From Nitrosomonas sp. (lineage in GTDB: Bacteria > Pseudomonadota > Gammaproteobacteria > Burkholderiales > Nitrosomonadaceae): DNA of 18,160 nt. Below the pieces are notes generated by a model, which was not told the DNA's origin, ran no database searches, and saw only the letters and a list, made by a program, of their open reading frames with translations. Below, piece after piece: positions 7,580-14,787 of the stretch (position 1 is its first letter; the number at the start of each line of letters is the position of its first letter). Location: positions 1 to 18,160 of the forward strand of contig SXJH01000261.1 of assembly GCA_005779435.1 (NCBI GenBank), in the 5' to 3' direction. Both the position numbers and the translations under genes were made by a program.

Positions 7580-8290
7580 ATGATTCAAAACAAAGAACAT
7601 ATCTCGAAGCAATTCGACGCCAATCTGGAAGAAGTGCGCACCCGCGTACTGCAAATGGGCGGGTTTGTCGAAGAACAAATCGAGTATGCAATCGAGGCGC
7701 TGACCACCGGTAACGAGGAACTGATCGATCAAGTCATCGCCCGCGATCACCGCGTCAATGCGATGGAAGTTTCAATCGACGAAATTTGCAATCAAATCAT
7801 CGCACGCAGACAACCCACCGCAAGCGACTTGCGCATGATTATGATGGTGATCAAAACCATCACGGATTTGGAACGCATCGGCGACGAAGCGGCGAAAATC
7901 GCCCGCATGGCCAAATTGATTTATTCGACCGACCGCATGCAAATTCCACGTTTTAATGAAATCAAACATGTCGCGAGTATTGCGGTCGACATGCTGCACA
8001 AATCTTTGGATTCTTTTGCGCGGCTGGATTTGAACGCGGCGGCGCAAATCGTGCGTCAGGATGAGCTGGTCGACGAGGAATTTCGCTCCATCCTGCGCCA
8101 ATTGATTACTTTCATGATGGAAGATCCGCGCAAAATCTCAACCTGCCTGGAAATCGTGTTTATCGCCAAAGCCATCGAACGCATCGGCGATCACGCAAAA
8201 AACATGTCGGAATACGTTGTTTACATGGTCAAGGGCAAAGATGTGCGCCATGTGACCGCCGACCAGATCGAGCAAGAAATCAGGGAATAA
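7580..8290 (+). CDS. phoU: Phosphate-specific transport system accessory protein PhoU
   Basis: 236 residues, the usual length. All-helical cytoplasmic protein that links the Pst phosphate transporter to PhoR/PhoB signalling and restrains phosphate uptake. Two tandem three-helix repeats each carry the metal-binding signature: DLERIGDEAAKIAR from D96 and AIERIGDHAKNMSEY with E200. The start has an AGGTG ribosome binding site (CATAGGTGCAAG then ATG). It is unusual in lying behind rpiA, not after pstB; no pst, phoB or phoR genes are in the window and I see no Pho box. A MITE-like element starts directly after the stop codon and may serve as its transcription end. Confidence 0.97.
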   Translation: MIQNKEHISKQFDANLEEVRTRVLQMGGFVEEQIEYAIEALTTGNEELIDQVIARDHRVNAMEVSIDEICNQIIARRQPTASDLRMIMMVIKTITDLERIGDEAAKIARMAKLIYSTDRMQIPRFNEIKHVASIAVDMLHKSLDSFARLDLNAAAQIVRQDELVDEEFRSILRQLITFMMEDPRKISTCLEIVFIAKAIERIGDHAKNMSEYVVYMVKGKDVRHVTADQIEQEIRE

Positions 8291-8291
8291 T

Positions 8292-8407
8292 TTTAGGGGA
8301 CACAACAATTCGTCACACCGGCGAAAACCGGTATCCAGTTCGTTGATTTCTCCGGATTCCGGCCTGCGCCGGAATGACAAATCCAAAATAAATCAGCGTT
8401 TCCTTAG
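8292..8407. mobile_element. MITE-like element, copy 2 (two-hairpin type)
   Basis: Interior closely matches copy 1 (shared CACACCGGCGAAA, TCCAGTTCGTTGATTT, GGATTCCGGCCT). The right end is well preserved (ATAAATCAGCGTTTCCTTAG) and the left end degenerate (TTTTAGGGGACACAACAATT). The hairpin at 8356-8375 has a perfect 8-bp stem ATTCCGGC/GCCGGAAT; the first hairpin is weakened by substitutions. TTA lies at both edges. The element fills the gap between convergent phoU and the nucleotidase gene, whose TAA stop (8404-8406) is inside its right end. It could act as a bidirectional terminator. Confidence 0.75.
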
Positions 8408-9894
8408 TTATCTCTCATCTGCGCGATAACCAATTTGCGCGTGTCGTAGGCTTCTCCTAACCCCGGATCGATAATGGCGAATCCGGCATTCGCTTGCAGA
8501 AAACCGAATCCTTTTTCATCCCCTCGGGCGAGATAATCGTTGATCGCAAGTTTATATGTTCTCCGTGGATCGATTGCTGTATTGCCGACTCGCCACTCGC
8601 CGCCGGTTTGCTGCACGTTGGCCGATTGCAGAAAACCGCCGGAACCGGAACGCGCCTTTCCTTGTTCCAGCATTTTTATCAGCAAGCCGCCTGTAATTGC
8701 GGCCAACTGAACCCGCCCTTCGAACGGCATGACGCGCAAAATGTCGTACTGGGTGATTTTCCCTGGCGGCAGCACGTCGTCGATGCGGATCGAGCCGCTG
8801 TTATAAATCGACAACTCGGCTTCGGGATACGCGCGCAACATGCTTTTTGCGATCAAGCCGGTCAAATTGGTTGAACGATAGCGCACACTGGATTCCAAAC
8901 CGTCCAACGCTTCGGCGGTCGTTGTCACCACCGCTTCCGGTTCAAAACCTTGGGCACGGAAAGCATCGAAGGCGATTGTCATCCAGCGATCCACCACGGT
9001 TTTAAGCGCAGGATCTTCCTCAAGGCTGTCGTTGATCGGCACAAAACTCGGCTTGATCTCGGTTTTCCCCGTTTGCGGATCGAAATAGAGATCCACCACA
9101 TAAACCGAACGCACATTGGCGTCGCCTTTCAGCAGCGGCGTAAAGTTGCCGCGCCAATTCTGATGATTGACATGCTCATGCCCGCCCAGCAACAAGCCGA
9201 TTTGCGGGTATTGCTCGATCAACCGGATGTCGTCGCCGATCGACTGATGCGTGAGCGCGATAATGAAATCCGTCTGATCCTGCAATTGTTTGATCGGATC
9301 GGCAGCCGCCGCGAGCGGCTCGAAAAAACGGGCGTAGCCGATGTTATCGACCGCAAGCGTCAATCCGAACATACCGATTCTGAAGGTTTTACCGCTTTTT
9401 TGATCGTGAACGGGTATAACTGCGTACGGCTTTACGCCGTCGAATGCTTGACGATCCGCGTTCGTCACGTTGCTCGAAACCCAGGTGAATTGCGCTTCCT
9501 TAACCCGCTGACGGAACTGCGCCTCTTTAAGATCGAACTCATGATTGCCGAAAGTCGCATAATCCAGCTTGAAATGGTTTAACACATCCACCATTTGCCG
9601 CCCGGCCAATTTCCCGCCATCGTATGGCGCCGTGCCGACAGCCGACGGATTGAACAAATCGCCGCCCAAAGTCGTGACGGTATTGGGATTACGCGCCAGC
9701 AGCCGGTTGCGCAACGTGGCAACGCGCGCAATACCTCCTTCCTTGCCGCCGCTCACCGGGGTTATTTCGTAGATATCGTTGAAGTGCAGAATGGTGACCT
9801 GTATTTTGCCGTCCGCGCGATCCACCGGGGATTGCGTGGCGCAAGCAGCCAAAACGACGCCAAAAACAAAAACAGCGAATATTCTTTTCATCAT
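8404..9894 (-). CDS. 5'-nucleotidase / metallophosphoesterase lipoprotein, UshA family
   Basis: 496 residues. Predicted to hydrolyse nucleotides or cyclic nucleotides outside the inner membrane, releasing nucleoside and phosphate. The start is 9894, not the in-frame codon at 9927: AGGTGA lies seven bases upstream and the signal peptide begins there. The lipobox V-L-A-A-C places the lipidated cysteine at 18; residue +2 is Ala, compatible with the outer membrane. Metallophosphatase signatures: FNDIYEI (D40), GGD 77-79, GNHEFD 116-121, LTHQ and GGHEH. The family's usual D-x-H metal motif is D-x-Y here (D40-I-Y42), and the C-terminal domain has NSGSIR and NDYLARGDEKGF where UshA proteins have NSGGIR and a GGDGF-like loop, so this is a divergent subgroup. 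Its stop codon lies in a MITE-like end. Confidence 0.88.
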   Translation of the reverse strand: MMKRIFAVFVFGVVLAACATQSPVDRADGKIQVTILHFNDIYEITPVSGGKEGGIARVATLRNRLLARNPNTVTTLGGDLFNPSAVGTAPYDGGKLAGRQMVDVLNHFKLDYATFGNHEFDLKEAQFRQRVKEAQFTWVSSNVTNADRQAFDGVKPYAVIPVHDQKSGKTFRIGMFGLTLAVDNIGYARFFEPLAAAADPIKQLQDQTDFIIALTHQSIGDDIRLIEQYPQIGLLLGGHEHVNHQNWRGNFTPLLKGDANVRSVYVVDLYFDPQTGKTEIKPSFVPINDSLEEDPALKTVVDRWMTIAFDAFRAQGFEPEAVVTTTAEALDGLESSVRYRSTNLTGLIAKSMLRAYPEAELSIYNSGSIRIDDVLPPGKITQYDILRVMPFEGRVQLAAITGGLLIKMLEQGKARSGSGGFLQSANVQQTGGEWRVGNTAIDPRRTYKLAINDYLARGDEKGFGFLQANAGFAIIDPGLGEAYDTRKLVIAQMRDN

Positions 9895-9941
9895 GTTATT
9901 GTCACCTCGCTTTTTAAAAGTTCGCAAATTCTAAAACGAAC

Positions 9942-9957
9942 TGTGATCTTTCTCACG
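9942..9957. promoter_or_regulatory. CRP-like binding site in divergent control region
   Basis: TGTGA-TCTTTC-TCACG matches 9 of 10 half-site bases of the CRP consensus TGTGA-N6-TCACA. It lies between the nucleotidase start (9894, minus) and the di-haem cytochrome gene (10145, plus). A plausible plus-strand -10, TATACT, is at 9970-9975, and a minus-strand -10, TAGAAT, at 9933-9928; the site overlaps the -35 zone of both. Whether it activates or represses cannot be told. Confidence 0.5.
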
Positions 9958-10005
9958 CTTTATTGAATTTATACTGCCATGTACCGCAGATTCTTAAGAT
10001 AGAAT

Positions 10006-10131
10006 ATGAAGTGCAAAGCCTTGCATAGAACCGGGCACACGCTTCAAGCTGGACGATTCGAGTTGAATCCGGGAGATTATCATACGGCTCTCCGGGTTCC
10101 TGACTGTACTGATACCAACGAAATCAAGTAA
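10006..10131 (+). CDS. Possible 41-codon leader ORF before the di-haem cytochrome gene
   Basis: An open frame of 41 codons begins MKCKALHRTGHTL and ends TNEIK. Its TAA stop (10129-10131) touches the AGGGAG ribosome binding site of the cytochrome gene, whose ATG is 14 bases further, an arrangement that would allow translational coupling. There is no clear ribosome binding site for this frame, and the peptide matches nothing I know. It may be chance. Confidence 0.25.
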   Translation: MKCKALHRTGHTLQAGRFELNPGDYHTALRVPDCTDTNEIK

Positions 10132-10144
10132 AGGGAGAATCATC

Positions 10145-12193
10145 ATGAAACAACATTCCACACCGCCGAAGAAACGGCTTTTTCCAAACACCCTCGGCCT
10201 TATCGCCATGATCGCGCTTTCGGCTTGCTCGCTGATACCGGAAACCGATCCCGAACGCAGCGGAGCGACTGTCAGCCAAGATCCGTTCGGCGACAATTAC
10301 GCCTCGATCCGTTACCTTGAACAAGGATGGAAAGCCGAGGACAGCAACTGGTTCTATAACACCACGCAAGGATCCGATTTAATGCCTTACGATTTCTTCA
10401 TGGTATTGGAGAAAGAAGACGGCGAGCTTTTCCGTTCCAACGAAAACATGAATCTCTACCGCTATTTGCCCCGCAAAGCCTCACCGGGCAATCCGGACGG
10501 ATTACCGGTCGGTTGGGTAAAAGACGATTACAAAGGCCAGGAATACGTCGGCCTGACCTGTGCCGCATGCCATACCGGACAAATCAACTATAACGGCGTC
10601 GGCATTCGCATCGACGGCGGCCCGGCGAGCTCGGACATGGAACAAATCATGATCGGCTTGTCGAAAGCGTTGCAATACACGCGCAACAACGAAGAAGCCA
10701 AAAATCGCTTCGTCAAGAATGTACTGGCGCGCGGAAGCTACCGATCGGAAACGGAAGTGCTCGGCGATTTGGCAAAATTCGAACAGCAAATCACCAACTA
10801 CACCATCATCAACCGCAGCCCGACGCCTTACGGTTACGCGCGCCTGGACGCATTCGGCCGCATCTACAACCGCGTGCTGGAGCATCTGATTAACGAAAGA
10901 GAATTGCGCGAGTTGCTGCGCGATCGCAAGATCATGCGCGACAAGAATATGAGCGATGAAGAACTCGATAAGATCATGGCGGACATCGACAAAATACCAA
11001 CCGGCGAGCAGCGTGGCCGCATGTTTGCGCGCCTCACCGAAAATCTGACCAAATGGCAGTTGGGTCGTTTACGCCACGCAATATTCAATCCCGCCAACGC
11101 ACCGGTCAGCTATCCGTTCCTGTGGGACATTCCGCAGCATGATTATGTGCAATGGAACGGCCTGGCGGCCAATGCGGGCCTAGGCCCCGTCGGGCGCAAC
11201 ACCGGCGAGGTGATCGGCGTATTCGGCACGCTGGATTGGACCGAAGAAAAGGGTTTCAGCATTTCCAATTTGATCGGCGGACAAAACACCGGCACCAAAA
11301 TCAGCTTCGAATCGTCGGTCAACGTGCACAACCTGCGCAAAATCGAATCGCATTTGCAGAAACTGCAATCGCCGCAATGGCCGGAAGATATCTTAGGCGC
11401 GATCGATAAACAACGCGCATCGCGCGGAGAATCGCTTTTTAACGAATATTGCGCGAGCTGTCATGCCAATATCGTGCGCGACGACCCGGATCGCCGCATC
11501 GTCGCCAGCATGTCCCGCGTCGGCGATGTCGGCACCGATCCGGTTATGGCTGAGAACAGCTTCACCCGCATGGGATATTCCGGTATTTTGCGCAACCAGT
11601 ACGTCGATGTCGGCGTCGGCAGTATTCTGCTGGACCAAAAAGCACCCGTTGCGGCACTGCTGACCAAAGCAACATTGAATGTCGTCGCCACGCCGGATCC
11701 GGACAAATTGTTTTTCCAGCGTTGGCTGGATTGGATTGCGGATCTCGCAACCGCGTTCTTCCACAACGAAATCAAATCGTCGATCAAGCAAGGAAATTAC
11801 GATCCGGATACCACCGCGAAACCGCTGGCTTCGCTAAACGCGTATAAAGGACGCGCTTTAAACGGCATCTGGGCAACCGCGCCGTATTTGCACAACGGTT
11901 CCGTGCCGACGCTATACGACTTGTTATTACCGGCAACATGCGGGAGCGATTCGAACGATGGCGAATGCCGTCCTGAAAAATTCGAAGTCGGGTCACGCGA
12001 ATTCGACCCTGTCAAAGTCGGACTCAAAAGCAGCGGATACAACGGTTTTGTCTTCGATACCAGCTTAAAAGGCAATAGCAATCATGGTCACGAGTATACG
12101 ACCGGAAAAACGCCGCAACCGAATGGAAAAATCTTAAAGTCGCTCACCAAGGAACAGCGGCTGGATTTGCTGGAATATCTCAAGACACTGTAG
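10145..12193 (+). CDS. Di-haem c-type cytochrome lipoprotein, RoxA / cytochrome c peroxidase (MauG) superfamily
   Basis: 682 residues, predicted exported. An N-terminal KKR stretch and hydrophobic segment end in lipobox A-L-S-A-C (Cys 28, +2 Ser, outer-membrane type). Two haem c sites: C139-A-A-C-H143 and C436-A-S-C-H440. The C-terminal APYLHNGSVPTLYDLL (H583) is the hallmark of the di-haem peroxidase/MauG group. YVQWNGLAANAGLGPVGRNTGEVIGVFG before the second haem, and the overall length, resemble the rubber oxygenases RoxA/RoxB, which cleave polyisoprene with O2. However, the two haem motifs are 297 residues apart, about 100 more than I recall for RoxA, because of a charged helical insert (about 240-300, ELRELLRDRKIMRDK). 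Substrate and reaction (peroxidase or oxygenase) are therefore open. AGGGAG precedes the ATG. It is cotranscribed in all likelihood with the P450 gene 88 bp downstream. Confidence 0.85.
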   Translation: MKQHSTPPKKRLFPNTLGLIAMIALSACSLIPETDPERSGATVSQDPFGDNYASIRYLEQGWKAEDSNWFYNTTQGSDLMPYDFFMVLEKEDGELFRSNENMNLYRYLPRKASPGNPDGLPVGWVKDDYKGQEYVGLTCAACHTGQINYNGVGIRIDGGPASSDMEQIMIGLSKALQYTRNNEEAKNRFVKNVLARGSYRSETEVLGDLAKFEQQITNYTIINRSPTPYGYARLDAFGRIYNRVLEHLINERELRELLRDRKIMRDKNMSDEELDKIMADIDKIPTGEQRGRMFARLTENLTKWQLGRLRHAIFNPANAPVSYPFLWDIPQHDYVQWNGLAANAGLGPVGRNTGEVIGVFGTLDWTEEKGFSISNLIGGQNTGTKISFESSVNVHNLRKIESHLQKLQSPQWPEDILGAIDKQRASRGESLFNEYCASCHANIVRDDPDRRIVASMSRVGDVGTDPVMAENSFTRMGYSGILRNQYVDVGVGSILLDQKAPVAALLTKATLNVVATPDPDKLFFQRWLDWIADLATAFFHNEIKSSIKQGNYDPDTTAKPLASLNAYKGRALNGIWATAPYLHNGSVPTLYDLLLPATCGSDSNDGECRPEKFEVGSREFDPVKVGLKSSGYNGFVFDTSLKGNSNHGHEYTTGKTPQPNGKILKSLTKEQRLDLLEYLKTL

Positions 12194-12206
12194 CTTGGCA
12201 ATTGCT

Positions 12207-12250
12207 TGAGGGATTCGTACGGCAAACGACGGTCGTTCACGGATTCCTCA
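12207..12250 (+). other. Intercistronic hairpin between cytochrome and P450 genes
   Basis: Arms TGAGGGATTCGT (12207-12218) and ACGGATTCCTCA (12239-12250) can pair over all 12 positions in RNA, ten Watson-Crick and two G-U. The loop contains a smaller inverted repeat, AACGAC/GTCGTT (12225-12237). No T-run follows, and the P450 ribosome binding site AAGGAG begins about 20 bases later. It probably tunes mRNA stability or relative expression and is unlikely to terminate transcription. Confidence 0.5.
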
Positions 12251-12281
12251 GCCCTATTTACCGACCGCAAGGAGCAATGAA

Positions 12282-13556
12282 ATGAATACTTCCTATCTTG
12301 AACAATACGATGCAGCACCCGAGGCGGACAAATTCCGTTTGGTGCGCCGTTGGCTGGATACCGAACCGTTGCCTTTTTTCAAGGAATTGCGCGAACAGCG
12401 CCCCATTTTAGTAACGCCGGAATGCACGCTGGTTACGCGATTTGACGATGTGCGGGAAATCTTGCAGTTGTACAAAATTTTTACGGTAAAACCGTATGTG
12501 CCGAAAATGGACAACTACCTGATGGCGCATGACGACGATGCATTGCATACCCGCGAAAAATCGTTGATGCAGTTTATGCTCAATCGCGATGACTTGCCCA
12601 AAGTACGCACCATGGTCGCAGACATCGCCGGCAGTATATTAAATAACGCCAACGGCAACATCGAAGTCGTCAACAGATTCTGCCGCATGGTTCCCGCCAC
12701 GTTGGTGCAACAATATTTCGGACTGACCGGAGCAAAAAGGGAGGATCTGATCGAATGGTCGTACTGGAACCAGTACGACACTTTTCATAACCACCCGTTC
12801 GATTTGTTATCGCCGGAAATGTCGAAACAGATTGTCTACCGGCACAACGAAACATCGAAAAAACTGGGCGACTATATCACCATGTTGATCGCAAAACGCT
12901 TTCTGGCAGTGAAAGCGGAAAAACTGACTTTCTCGACCATCATTAAATTGCAAGACGATATCGTGACAAGAATGCTGCGCACCGGTTTTGCCAAGGAATC
13001 GGATTTCGATATCAAGCGATTGGGTGTAAACGCGGGCGGTCTGCTGATCGGCGCGATTGAAACCACTTCGCAAGCGGTCGCGCAAATATTGCAATATATT
13101 TTTCAACACCCGCAATGGCTGTCAGCGGCAACAGCCGCCGCACAGAAAGCGGATCCCACGGAATTTGACGGTATCGTCTGGGAAGCTTTGCGTTTTGTGC
13201 CGATTTCCTCGTATTTGTTCCGTCTCACGGCAAGCGAGTACACGATTGCAAAAGGCACGGATCACGAAACGACTGTTCGTCCCGGCACTTACGTGCTGCC
13301 GGTAACACAATCTGCCATGTTCGATGAACGCGCCTTCGAGTCGCCCGAGGCATTCATCCCGCACCGCAACTGGTATCACTATTTTCACTTCGGATTTGGC
13401 GATCACGAATGCCTGGGACGCTACGTCGGCATGGTCATGATTCCCGAGATGGTGCGCCAAGTACTATTGAAGAAAAGTATCGCCCCGCAAGGCAATATCG
13501 ATTACAAATCGGGACCGTTTCCCGAATCGTACACGCTATCCTGGACGCCGCAATAA
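12282..13556 (+). CDS. Cytochrome P450
   Basis: 424 residues, the size of soluble bacterial P450s; no signal peptide or membrane anchor, hence cytoplasmic. Motifs: I-helix GAIETTSQ (E260-T261-T262; the usual acid/alcohol pair with Glu for Asp), K-helix E301-A-L-R304, and haem loop FHFGFGDHECLGR with proximal thiolate C377. The ATG has AAGGAG seven bases upstream after AATGA. A mono-oxygenase or peroxygenase reaction is expected but the substrate is unknown. No ferredoxin or reductase gene lies in the window. The upstream partner gene encodes an exported di-haem protein, so the two products sit in different compartments and may act in sequence on a diffusible lipid-like substrate; that is inference. 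A hairpin terminator lies 27 bases after the stop. Confidence 0.95.
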   Translation: MNTSYLEQYDAAPEADKFRLVRRWLDTEPLPFFKELREQRPILVTPECTLVTRFDDVREILQLYKIFTVKPYVPKMDNYLMAHDDDALHTREKSLMQFMLNRDDLPKVRTMVADIAGSILNNANGNIEVVNRFCRMVPATLVQQYFGLTGAKREDLIEWSYWNQYDTFHNHPFDLLSPEMSKQIVYRHNETSKKLGDYITMLIAKRFLAVKAEKLTFSTIIKLQDDIVTRMLRTGFAKESDFDIKRLGVNAGGLLIGAIETTSQAVAQILQYIFQHPQWLSAATAAAQKADPTEFDGIVWEALRFVPISSYLFRLTASEYTIAKGTDHETTVRPGTYVLPVTQSAMFDERAFESPEAFIPHRNWYHYFHFGFGDHECLGRYVGMVMIPEMVRQVLLKKSIAPQGNIDYKSGPFPESYTLSWTPQ

Positions 13557-13582
13557 GTTATTTGCGGTTGTATAAAACAACA

Positions 13583-13611
13583 ATGCTCTACCGCACAATA
13601 CGGTAGAGCAT
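13583..13611 (-). terminator. Bidirectional hairpin terminator between P450 and tiny lipoprotein
   Basis: Perfect 11-bp stem ATGCTCTACCG/CGGTAGAGCAT with a 7-base loop. On the minus strand it is followed by TGTTGTTTTAT, a U-rich tract, making it a good intrinsic terminator for the lipoprotein gene that stops at 13628. On the plus strand no T-run follows, so it would be weak for the P450 transcript. Confidence 0.8.
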
Positions 13612-13627
13612 CGCACTCGCTGCTGAT

Positions 13628-13819
13628 TTAGTAGTTTGATTTATCTTCGGTAGATCTCGCTTTACCGCCACCTTCCTGATCCCCGGCAGGAATTTGATGG
13701 AAAGGCTGAATCGTTTTGCCATAAGCTTCAGGATCCGGTGTCTCCGGCGCGGTCGGTTTGCCGCCGCATGCAACCAACGCAACAATCGCCAATACTGCAA
13801 ATAAATGTGTAATTTTCAT
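13628..13819 (-). CDS. Tiny predicted lipoprotein (63 residues)
   Basis: Residues 1-17 form a lipoprotein signal peptide, with lipobox A-L-V-A-C and Cys 18; +2 is Gly, compatible with outer-membrane sorting. The mature 46 residues are hydrophilic and rich in Pro, Gly, Glu and Lys (GKPTAPETPDPEAYG, then QEGGGKARSTEDKSNY), with no fold evident. GGAAGG lies seven bases before the ATG. Upstream is a perfect FNR-type box with a correctly spaced -10 sequence, and downstream a hairpin terminator, so it looks like a complete one-gene transcription unit, possibly induced at low oxygen. Function unknown; I do not recognise the family. Confidence 0.75.
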   Translation of the reverse strand: MKITHLFAVLAIVALVACGGKPTAPETPDPEAYGKTIQPFHQIPAGDQEGGGKARSTEDKSNY

Positions 13820-13870
13820 ATCAAAACCTTCCGAATGTTAATTAATATTGTTTTTTGTAACAACGCTTGC

Positions 13871-13912
13871 AGAATACCGATAACACCGATACAAAATATT
13901 GATCTGAATCAA
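13871..13912 (-). promoter_or_regulatory. FNR/ANR-type box with class II-spaced promoter
   Basis: TTGAT-CTGA-ATCAA (13899-13912) is an exact FNR-family consensus. On the minus strand TATTCT (13876-13871) occupies -12 to -7 if the box is centred at -41.5, the spacing of FNR class II activated promoters, which points at the tiny lipoprotein gene. The same spacing on the plus strand gives CCCATG, no -10, so control of the divergent Mut7-C gene is less likely. Confidence 0.65.
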
Positions 13913-13962
13913 ATGGACGCAATCTCGATAAACACCCATGATAAATAGATGCCGCGATTCCG

Positions 13963-14709
13963 ATGGCGCAAATCCAAATTTGCTTCTACAGCACGCTGAA
14001 TGATTTTGTTGCACCGGTATTGAGCAATCAAACAATCGTTCACCGTTTTGATCGCAAGGCCTCGGTCAAGGATATGATCGAATCGTTCAATGTGCCGCAC
14101 CCGGAAATCGGGCAAATTCCGGTCAATGGAACGGCAGTGGATTTTGATTACATCGTGCAGGACGGCGATAACATTGCAGTTTATCCTGCTGCAGCAAGTC
14201 CCGCAGTATCCCCGCAAATCCGGCTTCGGCCCGAAATGCCGCAACCGCCCGCCTTTGTCGTCGACGACAACCTTGGCAAGCTGGCGCGCTATTTACGCTT
14301 GCTCGGATTCGATTGCCTGTACCGCAACGATTATCACGATCAGGAAGTAGCCAGGATAGCCAACAAGCAACAGCGCACCGTACTGACGCGCGACCGGGCG
14401 CTGCTGCAACGCAAGATCATCGTCTACGGCTATTTCGTGCGCTCGGACAAACCCAAGCTGCAAACCCGCGAGGTGCTGCACCGATTCAATTTATACGCTT
14501 GGATCAAGCCGTTTACACGCTGCACGCATTGCAACGGCTTATTGGCTGCAGTCGATAAGCAAACCGTCGCACATCGCTTGCAACCGCTTACCCGGCAATA
14601 TTACAACCGGTTTCTGCTGTGCCGGGATTGCAACCGGATTTACTGGCAGGGCAGTCATTGCGAGCGAATCCAGTATTTGGCAGATCAATTTTGGTCCGAA
14701 AAAGAATAA
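13963..14709 (+). CDS. Ubiquitin-fold / Mut7-C RNase-like protein with zinc ribbon
   Basis: 248 residues. Residues 1-80 form a ThiS/MoaD-like beta-grasp domain (QIQICFYSTLNDFV, VNG, DFDYIVQDGDNIAVYP). Residues about 96-245 form a Mut7-C domain, a PIN-like nuclease fold named after the C-terminal part of animal Mut-7: VVDDNLGKLARYLRLLGFD, RNDYHD and VLTRDRALL supply the acidic residues. A zinc ribbon follows, C187-T-H-C190 with C220-R-D-C223. This fusion is a known bacterial architecture (Ub-Mut7C); it is thought to act in RNA processing or decay, but no substrate is established. No good ribosome binding site precedes the ATG; the beta-grasp domain begins directly, so an earlier start is unlikely. 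The Crp/Fnr gene follows after 78 bp. Confidence 0.88.
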   Translation: MAQIQICFYSTLNDFVAPVLSNQTIVHRFDRKASVKDMIESFNVPHPEIGQIPVNGTAVDFDYIVQDGDNIAVYPAAASPAVSPQIRLRPEMPQPPAFVVDDNLGKLARYLRLLGFDCLYRNDYHDQEVARIANKQQRTVLTRDRALLQRKIIVYGYFVRSDKPKLQTREVLHRFNLYAWIKPFTRCTHCNGLLAAVDKQTVAHRLQPLTRQYYNRFLLCRDCNRIYWQGSHCERIQYLADQFWSEKE

Positions 14710-14721
14710 CATTGTCACAAA

Positions 14722-14750
14722 TTGCGGTTGCGTAATCTATGATTTATCTT
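14722..14750 (+). promoter_or_regulatory. Candidate promoter for the Crp/Fnr gene
   Basis: TTGCGG (14722-14727) and TATCTT (14745-14750) are separated by 17 bp and lie 37 bp before the ATG. Each matches four of six consensus bases, so this is a modest candidate. The small palindrome TTGTCACAA (14712-14720) just upstream could be an autoregulatory site. Confidence 0.3.
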
Positions 14751-14787
14751 ATTCGGTTTATTTTTCACAATCCGCCGGTACCCGATA

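Noticed and set aside
8138..8386. Minus-strand frame starting MDLSFRRRPESGE
   Set aside because: It is the translation of MITE copy 2 plus antisense phoU; such RRRPES peptides are typical products of this repeat type.
8950..9582. 210-residue plus-strand frame antisense to the nucleotidase
   Set aside because: Shadow frame; the minus-strand gene has lipobox, ribosome binding site and family motifs.
9895..9927. Earlier start for the nucleotidase at 9927
   Set aside because: It would put 11 charged residues before the signal peptide and include the AGGTGA ribosome binding site in the coding region.
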